A stretch of DNA of 21,717 bases from Rubrimonas sp036735545 (GCA_036735545.1 DAINOD010000049.1:1-21717), one strand, 5' to 3'; counted from the stretch's first letter, positions 1 through 8,729 are shown. Notes: generated from the letters alone by a model not told the origin. A program made the numbers and translations.

Positions 1-326
1 CCGTCGACATGGCCCGAGACGATGTGGCCGCCGAGTTCGTCGCCGACCTTCAGCGCGCGCTCGAGGTTCACCCGCCGCCCCGCCGCCCAGTCGCCCAGCA
101 CCGATTTCGACACGGTCTCGCCCGAGACGTCCACCTCGAACCAGCCGCGCCAGGGCGACGCCTCGGGCCCGCGGTCGACCACGGTCAGGCAGACGCCGTC
201 GCAGGCGATGGAGGCCCCGACGGCGACGGTTGCGGGGTCGTAGCGTGTGCGCAGCCGGGCGCGCAGGTCGCCGCGCCGCTCCACGGCCGCAACCTCGCCC
301 ACGTCCGTCACGATGCCTGTGAACAC
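1..326 (-). CDS. ribE: Riboflavin synthase, alpha chain (partial, C-terminal half outside window)
   Basis: This protein joins two molecules of 6,7-dimethyl-8-ribityllumazine to give riboflavin, the last step of riboflavin synthesis in the cytoplasm. The visible 108 residues begin with the typical MFTGIV-type N-terminus (VFTGIVTDVG with a GTG start) and continue with SIACDGVCLTVV and the KVGDELGGHIVSGHVDG segment. That last segment closes the first of the two lumazine-binding barrels. The family is about 200 residues, so roughly half is missing beyond base 1. The GTG at 326 was chosen because the conserved N-terminus begins exactly there and a GGGGAGG ribosome binding site lies about eight bases upstream. 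It lies 97 bases downstream of the COQ10/RatA gene on the same strand. I saw no FMN riboswitch in front of it. Confidence 0.93.
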   Translation of the reverse strand, partial: MFTGIVTDVGEVAAVERRGDLRARLRTRYDPATVAVGASIACDGVCLTVVDRGPEASPWRGWFEVDVSGETVSKSVLGDWAAGRRVNLERALKVGDELGGHIVSGHVD

Positions 327-423
327 GCGCCTCGCCTCCCCGCTGGATGCGCGGCAGGGCTTAGGCCCCGCCGGCCGACCCGGCAAGGGGGGCGCGGCAA
401 GGCGGCAGGGGGGCGGCCGGCGC

Positions 424-876
424 TCAGCCGTAGAGCGACTCGGCCCGGCGCTCGAAGGCGCGCACGATGCGCTGCATCGCCTCGTTGAACACCAGCCCGA
501 TGATGGCCTGCAGCGTGCGCGAGCGGAACTCGAAGTCGACGAAGAAGTCCACCTCGCAGGCGTCCGGGCCCGCCGGCTCGAACTTCCAGTGGTTGTTGAG
601 GTAGCGGAACGGCCCGTCGAGATACTCCACGTCGATGGTCCGCGCCTGCGGGCGCAACGTCACGCGGCTGCCGAAGCGCTCGCGGAAAACCTTGAAGGAG
701 ATCACGAGGTCCGCCTCGATCACCTCGCCCGAGCCGTCCGGCAGGGGCTTGCGGCTGCGGATGCGCACCGCCTGACACCAGGGCAGGAAGGCCGAATAGG
801 ATTCGATGTCGGCGATCAGCGCGAACATCTGTTCGGCCGAATGCGGCATCTTGCGTTTTTCCGCGTGGGTCGGCAT
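424..876 (-). CDS. COQ10 / RatA family START-domain protein (coenzyme Q-binding)
   Basis: This 150-residue protein belongs to the polyketide cyclase/START superfamily, COQ10/RatA branch. Members bind ubiquinone or other hydrophobic ligands and support respiration; the name RatA toxin comes from an E. coli homologue and may not describe the role here. Visible hallmarks are MPTHAEKR at the N-terminus, IADIESYSAFLPWC near residues 21-35, SFKVFRERFGSRV in the middle, and a C-terminal amphipathic helix with FNEAMQRIVRAFERRAE. The start at 876 is preferred because MPTHAEKR is where family members begin. Reading frames starting at 882 or 933 are possible but would add a non-conserved extension. The gene diverges from hpt with 68 bases between the starts. 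Family assignment is firm; ligand and physiological role are inferred. Confidence 0.88.
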   Translation of the reverse strand: MPTHAEKRKMPHSAEQMFALIADIESYSAFLPWCQAVRIRSRKPLPDGSGEVIEADLVISFKVFRERFGSRVTLRPQARTIDVEYLDGPFRYLNNHWKFEPAGPDACEVDFFVDFEFRSRTLQAIIGLVFNEAMQRIVRAFERRAESLYG

Positions 877-944
877 GGGCATCCGGGTTTCCGCAGCGCG
901 GCCCCACATGGGCCAAGCCGGCGGGCGACGCAAGGGAGCGGGTC

Positions 945-1484
945 ATGCGGCCGCATACGATCGACGTGCTCATCGCCGAGGACGCCATCGCCGCGCGCGT
1001 GGTCGAGCTCGCCGCCGAAATCGACACCGCCTTCGCCGGCACCGAAAAGCTCGTGCTGGTGGGCCTTCTGCGCGGCTCCTTCGTCTTCATCGCCGACCTC
1101 GCCCGCAAGCTGACCGTGCCAGTGGAGATCGACTTCATGGAGGTCTCCAGCTACGGCGACGCCACCGTCTCCAGCCGCGAGGTGCGCGTTCTGAAGGACC
1201 TGCGCGGCGAGATCGCCGGCCGCGACGTGCTGGTGGTCGAGGACATCATCGACAGCGGCCTGACGCTGGCGCAGGTGGAGAAGCTGCTGCGCGCCAAGGG
1301 CCCTCGGCGGCTTGAGATCTGCGCGCTCCTCGACAAGCCCGCCCGGCGCGAGACGCCCGTGGCCGCGCGCTTCATCGGCTTCGAGATCCCGGACGCCTTC
1401 GTGGTCGGCTACGGCGTCGACTATGCGCAGGCCAATCGCAACCTGCCCTTTATCGGCACGGTGCGATTCACGAACGGCGCCTGA
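945..1484 (+). CDS. hpt: Hypoxanthine phosphoribosyltransferase
   Basis: This enzyme converts hypoxanthine (often also guanine) plus PRPP to the nucleotide and pyrophosphate, the purine salvage reaction of the cytoplasm. The 179-residue length is typical. Visible family features are the LRGS loop at residues 42-45, the EVSSYG segment near 66-71, and the PRPP-binding motif at about 95-107 with the acidic pair E99/D100 followed by IIDSGLT. The C-terminal FEIPDAFVVGYGVDYAQ and RNLP motifs place the purine-contacting and metal-binding residues as in bacterial Hpt proteins. GGGAGCGGGTC sits just before the ATG and supplies a ribosome binding site. The gene diverges from the COQ10/RatA gene. A second purine salvage gene, apt, lies at the far end of the window but is not linked to it. 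Confidence 0.95.
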   Translation: MRPHTIDVLIAEDAIAARVVELAAEIDTAFAGTEKLVLVGLLRGSFVFIADLARKLTVPVEIDFMEVSSYGDATVSSREVRVLKDLRGEIAGRDVLVVEDIIDSGLTLAQVEKLLRAKGPRRLEICALLDKPARRETPVAARFIGFEIPDAFVVGYGVDYAQANRNLPFIGTVRFTNGA

Positions 1485-1528
1485 GACGACGCCGAAAAAA
1501 CTCGTCCATTCACAAGAGCTTGCGTTGA

Positions 1529-1564
1529 GGCCCACCCGCGGGGGTTGACCCCCGCGTCCGGGCC
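1529..1564. other. Strong hairpin in the hpt / thuE-like intergenic region
   Basis: An eight-pair GC stem (1537-1544 with 1549-1556) closes a TTGA loop. An outer five-pair stem GGCCC/GGGCC (1529-1533 with 1560-1564) is separated from it by a symmetric 3x3 internal loop. There is no T-tract, so a classical rho-independent terminator for hpt is uncertain. The loop and 3' arm contain TTGACC, a plausible -35 element, so the same palindrome could be an operator for the transporter operon. Confidence 0.5.
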
Positions 1565-1572
1565 TGTAGCCT
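1545..1572 (+). promoter_or_regulatory. Candidate promoter for the sugar transporter operon
   Basis: TTGACC at 1545-1550 matches five of six bases of the sigma-70 -35 box. After 16 bases TAGCCT at 1567-1572 gives a weak -10 box. The start codon of the binding protein lies 75 bases downstream with GGGGAGC as ribosome binding site. The -35 box sits inside the palindrome at 1529-1564, so repressor binding there could block it. This is pattern matching only. Confidence 0.3.
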
Positions 1573-1647
1573 TGGTTGCACAATCGCACGATAGCGCCGC
1601 GGCGGCCCCCGGGTCGGAACGTGGCCGAACCAATCGGGGAGCGACAC

Positions 1648-2919
1648 ATGTTTCACGCCTTTCGTCTGCCTCTGGCGGCCTCGGTTCTGGCGCTCGGCGC
1701 CGTCGGCGCTTCGGCGCAGTCCGTCAACATCTCGGTTTCCTGCGGGGCGGTCGGCGCCGAGCTGGAGCTGTGCCGGCAGGGCGCCGAGGCCTGGGCCGCG
1801 GAGACCGGCAACAGCGTCACCATCGTCTCCACGCCGAACTCGGCGACCGAGCGGCTGGCGCTCTATCAGCAGTTGCTGGCCGCCGGCGCGGAAGACATCG
1901 ACGTGTTCCAGATCGACGTGATCTGGCCCGGCATCCTCGCCAGCCACTTCATCGACCTCGCGCCCCACAGCGACGGCGCCGAGGACGCGCACTTCACGGC
2001 CATCGTCGAGAACAACACCGTGGGCGGCGAGCTGAAAGCCATGCCGTGGTACACGGACGCGGGCGTGCTCTACTACCGCGCCGACCTGCTGGAGAAGCAC
2101 GGACGCGCCGTGCCGACCACATGGGCCGAACTGACCGAGACCGCCCGGGTCGTGATGGACGCCGAGCGCGCCGCGGGCGTCTCCGGCATGTGGGGCTACG
2201 TCTTCCAGGGCAGCGCCTACGAGGGCCTGACCTGCAACGCGCTGGAGTGGATCGACAGCTTCGGCGGCGGCGAGATCATCGACGCCGACGGCGAGATCAC
2301 CGTCAACAACCCCCGGGCGGTCGAGGCCATCGCCACCGCCGCCGGCTGGGTGCGGACCATCGCGCCCGAGGGCGTGCTGAACTATACCGAGGAGGAGGCG
2401 CGCGGCGTCTTCCAGTCGGGCAACGCGGTCTTCATGCGCAACTGGCCCTACGCCTGGTCGCTGGCGAATTCCCAGGACAGCCCGATCCGCGGCAACGTCG
2501 GCGTGGTCGCGCTGCCCAAGGGCGGCGACGACGGCAAGAACACCGGCGTGCTCGGCGGCTGGCAGCTGGCGGTGTCGCGCTATTCCCCGAACGCCGAAAT
2601 CGCCGCCGATCTGGTGATGTATCTCACCAGCGAGGCCGAGCAGAAGCGCCGCGCCATCGAGGCGAGCTACAACCCCACCATCCCTGCGCTCTATGAGGAC
2701 GATGAGGTGCTGGAGGCGGTTCCGTTCTTCGGCGACCTCTACGAGACCTTCACCAACGCCGTCGCACGCCCCTCGCGCGTGACCGGCGAGCGTTACAACC
2801 GCGTCTCCAACAGCTTCTGGAACGCGGTGCACTCGGCGCTGACCGGCCGCCAGACCGCCGAGCAGGCGATGGCCGCGCTGGAGACCGAACTGGCGAGCGT
2901 GCGTCGTCGCGGCTGGTGA
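1648..2919 (+). CDS. thuE: Sugar ABC transporter, periplasmic binding protein (trehalose/maltose, ThuE-like)
   Basis: This is the periplasmic receptor of an ABC sugar importer (solute-binding protein family 1), 423 residues. A signal peptide covers residues 1-23, with a hydrophobic core and ASA before the mature QSVNISV. The segment CGAVGAELELCRQGAEAWA followed by STPNSATERLALYQQLL and DIDVFQIDVIWPGILA is what I recall for the ThuE/AglE group, which binds trehalose, maltose, sucrose or other alpha-glucosides. The ATG at 1648 was chosen over an upstream in-frame start at 1576 because it begins the signal peptide and has GGGGAGC just upstream. It is the first gene of a four-gene operon with two permeases and an ATPase. 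The substrate is inferred from family resemblance; the alpha-glucosidase elsewhere in the window agrees with it. Confidence 0.88.
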   Translation: MFHAFRLPLAASVLALGAVGASAQSVNISVSCGAVGAELELCRQGAEAWAAETGNSVTIVSTPNSATERLALYQQLLAAGAEDIDVFQIDVIWPGILASHFIDLAPHSDGAEDAHFTAIVENNTVGGELKAMPWYTDAGVLYYRADLLEKHGRAVPTTWAELTETARVVMDAERAAGVSGMWGYVFQGSAYEGLTCNALEWIDSFGGGEIIDADGEITVNNPRAVEAIATAAGWVRTIAPEGVLNYTEEEARGVFQSGNAVFMRNWPYAWSLANSQDSPIRGNVGVVALPKGGDDGKNTGVLGGWQLAVSRYSPNAEIAADLVMYLTSEAEQKRRAIEASYNPTIPALYEDDEVLEAVPFFGDLYETFTNAVARPSRVTGERYNRVSNSFWNAVHSALTGRQTAEQAMAALETELASVRRRGW

Positions 2920-2992
2920 GTCGGCTCCGCCTCCGGCGTTCCGGGCCCCGCGCGGCCCGGGGCCCGGGGCGGCGAGGGGAGGACCCTGAGCG

Positions 2993-3958
2993 ATGACCGA
3001 GACCCTGGCCGGGCGCGAGGCGCCGGCGTCGACCTCGACCTCACCGGACGGCGGCATGTCGCTTGGTCGCGCGCGCGTCCGCTCGGCCAGGCTGTTTCTC
3101 GCGCCGATGGTGGTGGTGCTGGCGCTGGTGGCGGGCTGGCCCCTGTTGCGCACCATCTTCTTCGCCTTCACCGACGCGGGCCTCGGCAACATCTCCGACT
3201 ACAGCTTCATCGGCTTCGGCAACTTCTGGGACCCCGAGGGCTACGGCGTCCTGCAGGACCCCAACTGGTGGAACGCCGTGTGGAACACGCTGCGCTTCAC
3301 GCTCATCTCGGTCAGCCTCGAGACGGCGCTGGGCCTGATCGTCGCGCTGGCGCTGAACGTGCAGTTTCCCGGCCGCGGCTGGGTGCGCGCCGCCATCCTG
3401 ATCCCCTGGGCGATCCCCACCATCGTCAGCGCCAAGATGTGGGGCTGGATGCTGCACGACCAGTTCGGGATGCTGAACGATCTGGGCATGACGCTCGGCC
3501 TGATCTCGCAGCCCATCGCCTGGACCGCGAGCCCCGACACCGCGATGATCGCCGTCATCATCGTCGACGTGTGGAAGACGACGCCGTTCATGGCGCTGCT
3601 GATCCTCGCCGGCCTGCAGATGCTGCCCTCCGACTGCTACGAGGCCGCGCGGGTGGACGGCATCCACCCGGTGCGCGTTTTCTTCCGGGTCACGCTGCCG
3701 CTGGTCTGGCCCGCGCTGATGGTGGCGGTCATCTTCCGCGCGCTGGACAGCCTGCGCATCTTCGACCTGATCTACGTGCTGACCTCCAACAGCCGCGAGA
3801 CCATGACCATGTCGGTCTATGCGCGCCAGCAACTGGTGGACTTCCAGGACGTCGGCTACGGCTCCGCCGCCTCGACCATGCTGTTCTTCATCATCGCGGC
3901 GCTGACGATCGCCACCATCGTGATCGGCCGCGTGAAGCTGGGGGGCGATCCGCGATGA
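2993..3958 (+). CDS. thuF: Sugar ABC transporter permease 1 (ThuF/MalF-like)
   Basis: This 321-residue inner-membrane protein is one of the two channel subunits of the sugar importer. It has a polar N-terminal tail of about 35 residues, then a hydrophobic helix (LFLAPMVVVLALVAGWPLL) and five further membrane segments, as in the MalF-like binding-protein-dependent permease domain. The cytoplasmic EAA loop that contacts the ATPase is visible near residue 217 as EAARVDGIHPVRVFFRVTLP. The start at 2993 has GAGGGGAGGA upstream. The stop overlaps the start of the second permease by four bases (ATGA), indicating translational coupling. Proline, glycine and aspartate positions of the EAA loop are intact, so the subunit looks functional. 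The gene symbol follows the ThuEFGK resemblance and should be read as tentative. Confidence 0.87.
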   Translation: MTETLAGREAPASTSTSPDGGMSLGRARVRSARLFLAPMVVVLALVAGWPLLRTIFFAFTDAGLGNISDYSFIGFGNFWDPEGYGVLQDPNWWNAVWNTLRFTLISVSLETALGLIVALALNVQFPGRGWVRAAILIPWAIPTIVSAKMWGWMLHDQFGMLNDLGMTLGLISQPIAWTASPDTAMIAVIIVDVWKTTPFMALLILAGLQMLPSDCYEAARVDGIHPVRVFFRVTLPLVWPALMVAVIFRALDSLRIFDLIYVLTSNSRETMTMSVYARQQLVDFQDVGYGSAASTMLFFIIAALTIATIVIGRVKLGGDPR

Positions 3959-4785
3959 CGCACATGAGCCTGATCGAGCGCATCGGCTTCGCGCTCCTGC
4001 TGCTGGTAATCGGCGTCTTCGCGGTGTTTCCGTTCTACTACGCCATCGTGAGCAGCCTCAAGGCGCCGTCGGAGATGTTCGCGGTCACCTACCTGCCGGC
4101 CTTCAACCTGACCAACTACGTCAGCGTCTTCGCCGAACAGCCCTTCGCCCGCAACATCTTCAACTCGGTGTTCGTCGCGGTGGTGGTGGTGGTGATCTCG
4201 CTCGGTCTCGGCGTGACCGCAGCCTTCGCGCTGGGGCGCGTGAACTTCCGCGGCCGCTCGGCGCTGCTGCTGACCATCCTGGGCGTCTCGATGTTCCCGC
4301 AGGTGGCGGTGCTGTCGGGCATGTTCGAGCTGATCCGCTATCTCGGCATCTACAACTCGCTGTGGGGCCTGATCCTGTCGAACCTGATCCTGACGCTTCC
4401 CTTCACGGTGTGGGTGCTGACCACTTTCATGCGCGAGCTGCCCAAGGAGCTGGAGGAGGCGGCCTATGTCGACGGCGCGACGCCGCTGATCGTGGTGCGC
4501 AAGGTGTTCCTGCCGATCATGGGCCCGGCGCTGGCGACCACGGGCCTGCTGGCCTTCATCGCCGCCTGGAACGAGTTCCTGTTCGCGCTGACCTTCACGC
4601 TGTCGAACGAGATGCGCACGGTGCCGGTGGCCATCGCGCTGATCACCGGCGGCAGCCAGTTCGAACTGCCCTGGGGCAACATCATGGCCGCGAGCGTGAT
4701 CGTGACCGTGCCGCTGATCGTGCTGGTGCTGATCTTCCAGCGCAAGATCGTCTCTGGCCTGACCGCCGGCGCGGTGAAGGGGTAA
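3955..4785 (+). CDS. thuG: Sugar ABC transporter permease 2 (ThuG/MalG-like)
   Basis: This is the second channel subunit of the sugar importer, 276 residues with six predicted membrane helices beginning at IGFALLLLVIGVFAVFPFYY. The family-typical SSLKAPSEMF follows the first helix, and the EAA loop stands near residue 168 as EEAAYVDGATPLIVVRKVFLP. The WNEFLFALTFT segment near the sixth conserved region is typical of MalG-type permeases. The start at 3955 lies in the ATGA overlap with the upstream permease. An in-frame ATG four codons on (ATGAGCCTG) is an alternative but lacks a better ribosome binding site. The ATPase gene begins two bases after the stop. The four genes together form a complete importer. 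Confidence 0.88.
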   Translation: MTHMSLIERIGFALLLLVIGVFAVFPFYYAIVSSLKAPSEMFAVTYLPAFNLTNYVSVFAEQPFARNIFNSVFVAVVVVVISLGLGVTAAFALGRVNFRGRSALLLTILGVSMFPQVAVLSGMFELIRYLGIYNSLWGLILSNLILTLPFTVWVLTTFMRELPKELEEAAYVDGATPLIVVRKVFLPIMGPALATTGLLAFIAAWNEFLFALTFTLSNEMRTVPVAIALITGGSQFELPWGNIMAASVIVTVPLIVLVLIFQRKIVSGLTAGAVKG

Positions 4786-4787
4786 GC

Positions 4788-5879
<1,092 letters not shown>

Positions 5880-5906
5880 CCCGGCTCCGGCCCTGTATAG
5901 GCGGCC

Positions 5907-6590
5907 ATGCCGCGCCGCATCCTGATCGTCGAGGACGACCCCGACACCCGAGCCTATCTCGAAAAGGGGCTGGGCGAGTCCGGCTGGACCGTCGAGGCCA
6001 CCGGCTCGGGCCGCGAGGGGCTTTACCGCGCCACCGGCGGCGGCTTCGACGCCATGGTGCTGGACCGGATGCTGCCCGACCTCGACGGGCTGTCTCTGCT
6101 GAAATCCGCCCGCGCCGCCGGGATCGCCGCGCCGGCCATCCTGCTCACCGCGATGAGCGCCATCGACGAGCGCGTGCGCGGCCTGCGCGCGGGCGCGGAC
6201 GACTATCTCGTGAAGCCCTTCAGCTTCGCCGAGCTGGAGGCGCGGCTGGAGGCGCTGATGCGCCGCCCCGCCGAGGCCCAGGCCGCCGAGACCGAGTTGC
6301 GCTGCGCCGACCTGACGCTCGACCTCATCGGCCGCGCCGCGCGCCGCGGCCCGCGGCGCATCGAACTGTTGCCCCGCGAGTTCCAGATCCTCGAACACCT
6401 GATGCGTCGGCAGGGCCGCGTGGTGACGCGCACCATGCTGCTGGAGGCGGTGTGGGACTACCGCTTCGACCCCGGCACCAATGTGATCGACGTCCATATC
6501 AGCCGCCTGCGCCGCAAGATCGACGCCGAGGGCGAGCCCGCGCTGATCCGCACCGTCCGCGGCGCCGGCTACATGGTCGCGGGGTCGTGA
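5907..6590 (+). CDS. OmpR/PhoB-family response regulator
   Basis: This is a 227-residue two-component DNA-binding regulator. The receiver domain (about 1-115) has the acidic pocket D10/D11, the phospho-acceptor D53 in VLDRMLPDLDG, T81, and K103 in LVKPFS. The C-terminal winged helix (about 127-224) shows the LLPREFQILEHLM recognition segment, the VWDYRFDPGTNVIDVHISRLRRKI helix region and the final TVRGAGYMV hairpin. The start at 5907 has only a weak AGGCGG upstream. A TATAGG hexamer at 5896-5901 would place a transcript start at the ATG, so a leaderless message is possible, although no -35 box is visible. The gene lies 27 bases after the transporter ATPase and overlaps its kinase by four bases. 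Its target genes cannot be told from the sequence; control of the adjacent transporter is a guess. Confidence 0.92.
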   Translation: MPRRILIVEDDPDTRAYLEKGLGESGWTVEATGSGREGLYRATGGGFDAMVLDRMLPDLDGLSLLKSARAAGIAAPAILLTAMSAIDERVRGLRAGADDYLVKPFSFAELEARLEALMRRPAEAQAAETELRCADLTLDLIGRAARRGPRRIELLPREFQILEHLMRRQGRVVTRTMLLEAVWDYRFDPGTNVIDVHISRLRRKIDAEGEPALIRTVRGAGYMVAGS

Positions 6591-7930
6591 CGCTGCTGCG
6601 CGACGCCACCGCGCGGCTTTTCGCGGCGCATCTGGCGTTGGTGGCGCTGTCCACGGCGCTGGTGCTGGGGGTGGTCTACTGGCGCGCCGGCGGCGTGATC
6701 GACGCCGAGGCGCGTGGGGTGGTCGAGGCAGAGTTGCGCGGCCTTGCCGACGACTACGCCCGCGGCGGCCTGCCGGCGCTCGCGGCGGCGGTGGAGCGGC
6801 GCGTCGCCGCGCCGGCGGCCGGGCGCGAGGCCGTCTACCTGCTCGCCGCGCCCGCCGGCGGGCGGCTCGCGGGCAACCTCGCCGCCTGGCCGCCCGCGGT
6901 CGCGCCCGGCTCGGGCTGGGTGACGCTGGAGCTTCAGCGCGTCGACACCGGCCGGCCCACCACCATCTCTGGCCTGTCGCTGCGCCTGCCGCGCGGGGAG
7001 CGGCTGCTGGTCGGCCGCGACGTCGCCGCGCGCGCCGCCTTCGACGCGACGCTATGGCAGGCGCTGGGCTGGGCGCTTGCGGCCATGGTCGCGCTGACGC
7101 TGGCCAGCGGGTGGCTGCTCTCGCGGCTGGTGCTGTCGCGGCTGGGCGAGATCGACCGCGCCGCGCGGGAGATCATGGCCGGCGCGCTCGACCGCCGCGC
7201 CCCGTTGCGCGGCACGGGCGACGAGTTCGACCGCCTTGCCGCGACGCTGAACGCCATGCTCGACCGCATCGCCGCGCTCGTGGGCGACCTGCGCATGGTC
7301 ACCGACAGCCTTGCGCACGACATCCGCAGTCCGCTCGGAAGGCTCGGACGCCACCTCGACGCCGCGCTCGACGAGGGGCTGGTGGAACCCGAGCGCCGCG
7401 AGCGCATCCGGCGCGCGATGGCCGAGGCGGAGGGCGTGCTCGCCACGTCGGGGGCGCTGCTGGAGATCTCCCGGGTCGAGGCCGGCGTCGGGGCCGACCA
7501 GTTCGCGCCAGTCGATCTCGGCCGGCTTGCGCGCGACATGGCCGAACTCTACGCCGCCGCCGCCGAGGAGCGCGGCATGGTCCTGCGCTGCGACGCGGCG
7601 GAGGACGTCGTGGTGCAGGGCCACCCCCAGCTTCTGGCGCGCGCCGTCGCCAACCTGCTCGACAACGCGCTGACCCACGCCGCCGACGCCCCCGAGATCG
7701 CCCTGAGCGTCGTCGCCGATCCGCCCGCGCTGACCGTCGCCGACCGCGGCCCCGGCGCCGGCCCCGACCCCGAACGGCTGACCGCCCGCTTCGCCCAAGG
7801 CGACCCCAGCCGCGGATCGGGCGCCGGGTTGGGGCTGGCGCTGGTGGCGGCCGTCGCCAAGCTGCACGGCGCGCGTCTGACGCTCGAGGACAACGCGCCC
7901 GGCCTGCGCGCCGTGATGCGCTTCGGCTGA
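6587..7930 (+). CDS. Sensor histidine kinase partner of the OmpR-type regulator
   Basis: This is a 447-residue membrane sensor kinase. One transmembrane helix lies near residues 12-32 and a second near 157-178, enclosing a periplasmic sensor region of about 125 residues with no recognised fold. A HAMP linker follows (about 178-231). The phosphorylated histidine is H244 in SLAHDIRSPL. The ATP-binding domain has the N-box LLDNALTHA, a VADRGPGAGPD G1 box and the GSGAGLGLALV G2 box. The start is a GTG at 6587 inside the regulator stop (GTGA overlap), so translation is coupled. The next gene is the riboswitch-controlled ykoF operon, which appears to be a separate transcription unit. The stimulus is unknown. 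Confidence 0.9.
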   Translation: MTLLRDATARLFAAHLALVALSTALVLGVVYWRAGGVIDAEARGVVEAELRGLADDYARGGLPALAAAVERRVAAPAAGREAVYLLAAPAGGRLAGNLAAWPPAVAPGSGWVTLELQRVDTGRPTTISGLSLRLPRGERLLVGRDVAARAAFDATLWQALGWALAAMVALTLASGWLLSRLVLSRLGEIDRAAREIMAGALDRRAPLRGTGDEFDRLAATLNAMLDRIAALVGDLRMVTDSLAHDIRSPLGRLGRHLDAALDEGLVEPERRERIRRAMAEAEGVLATSGALLEISRVEAGVGADQFAPVDLGRLARDMAELYAAAAEERGMVLRCDAAEDVVVQGHPQLLARAVANLLDNALTHAADAPEIALSVVADPPALTVADRGPGAGPDPERLTARFAQGDPSRGSGAGLGLALVAAVAKLHGARLTLEDNAPGLRAVMRFG

Positions 7931-7936
7931 GCCCCC

Positions 7937-7964
7937 TTGCGCCGCCTGCGGGCGCGCTTATGCT
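7937..7964 (+). promoter_or_regulatory. Candidate promoter for the ykoFEDC operon
   Basis: TTGCGC at 7937-7942 and TATGCT at 7959-7964 are separated by 16 bases and resemble sigma-70 -35 and -10 boxes. The expected transcript start near 7970 would leave the whole riboswitch aptamer (from 7982) in the message. The match is moderate, but the position relative to the riboswitch is right. Confidence 0.4.
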
Positions 7965-7981
7965 TCGCTTTGCACAGGGGG

Positions 7982-8059
7982 GCTCCGTATCGCCGGGGCT
8001 GAGATGACGGGCGCATGCCCGCACACCCTCGAAGCTGATCTGGGTAATGCCAGCGGAGC
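7982..8059 (+). promoter_or_regulatory. TPP (thiamine pyrophosphate) riboswitch, THI element
   Basis: The aptamer core is recognisable by CTGAGA at 7999-8004, ACCCT at 8025-8029, and CTGATCTGGGTAATGCCAG at 8035-8053, which match the THI-box consensus apart from a G at 8034 where C is usual. P1 is a perfect six-pair helix, GCTCCG (7982-7987) with CGGAGC (8054-8059). P5 is CTGG/CCAG (8040-8043 with 8050-8053). A variable GGGC-GCAT-GCCC hairpin lies between. The GGAG of the ykoF ribosome binding site (8055-8058) is part of the P1 3' strand, so ligand binding should close it off directly. I see no terminator between aptamer and start codon, which points to translational control. Confidence 0.95.
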
Positions 8060-8068
8060 GAGGTGGCC

Positions 8069-8677
8069 ATGTTCGCGGGAGCGCAGCTCTCTCTCTACCC
8101 CATGCGCGACGACTTCGTAGCCGTCATCCTCGACGCCATCGGGGCGCTGGAACCCTGGCGGTCGAAACTGCGCTTCGAGACCGACGACATCTCCACCCTC
8201 GTCGTCGGTCCGCCCGAGGCGCTGTTTCCCGCGATGCGCGACCTGTTCGCGCGCGCGGCGGCCAGCGAGGCGCATTGCGTCATGCACGCGACCGTCTCCC
8301 GCGGCTGCCCCGGCGAGCCCGACGACCCGATCTGCGCGCCGGCCGACGGCCCGCGCCCGACCGGGCGGATGGCGGAGCGCGTCGCGGCGGCGGTGGCGCG
8401 GGTGGCGGCGGCGCCGCTGGTCGGGCGGCCGGTCGCGGCGCAGTTCTCGCTCTATCCGCTCGGGACGGGCGGGCACATGGACGAGATCATGGGCTGCATC
8501 GACTTCCTGAAGGCGTCGGGCTGCTTCGATCGCTCCAAGAACTTCTGCACCAAACTGCGCGGCGACGCGGGACCGCTCTTCGCCACGCTCGCCGAGGCCT
8601 TCACCGCCTTCGGCCCGGCGGCGGGCCATGTGGCGATGGACGTCACCGTCTCCGCCAACAGCCCCACCGCAGCCTGA
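8069..8677 (+). CDS. ykoF: YkoF-type thiamine / HMP-binding protein
   Basis: YkoF is a cytoplasmic protein of the ykoFEDC system, whose members bind thiamine or its pyrimidine precursor and work with an ECF-type importer. The 202-residue protein shows the internal duplication of the family: AQLSLYPM near the start and AQFSLYPLGTGGHMDEIMGCIDFLK after residue 120 are the equivalent strands of two tandem domains. The linking segment ends CPGEPDDP. The ATG at 8069 is preferred; a GTG at 8063 in the same frame (adding two residues) is equally compatible with the GGAGCGAGG ribosome binding region. It follows directly on the TPP riboswitch, and both recognition of the family and the riboswitch support the thiamine role. 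The cysteine-rich spots (CFDRSKNFC) near residue 155 are notable but unexplained. Confidence 0.93.
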   Translation: MFAGAQLSLYPMRDDFVAVILDAIGALEPWRSKLRFETDDISTLVVGPPEALFPAMRDLFARAAASEAHCVMHATVSRGCPGEPDDPICAPADGPRPTGRMAERVAAAVARVAAAPLVGRPVAAQFSLYPLGTGGHMDEIMGCIDFLKASGCFDRSKNFCTKLRGDAGPLFATLAEAFTAFGPAAGHVAMDVTVSANSPTAA

Positions 8678-8729
8678 CCCGGCCGCGCCGCGGGCGCGAC
8701 CCCGAACCCCTGACACAAGGAGGCGCATC

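Noticed and set aside
327..423. FMN riboswitch in front of riboflavin synthase
   Set aside because: The 97-base gap lacks the conserved RFN core; it holds only GC-rich hairpins, and the gene has its own ribosome binding site.
900..914. Inverted repeat GGCCC-N5-GGGCC between the COQ10/RatA and hpt genes as an operator
   Set aside because: Five-base GC arms are common by chance at this composition and no promoter boxes are evident around it.
7939..7955. Terminator after the histidine kinase (GCGCC/GGCGC stem)
   Set aside because: The stem is only five pairs with no T-tract, and it overlaps the better supported promoter of the ykoFEDC operon.
8628..8729. Longer ykoE start inside ykoF
   Set aside because: The upstream part is a low-complexity shadow of ykoF, while ATG 8730 has a strong AAGGAGG and starts the conserved N-terminus.
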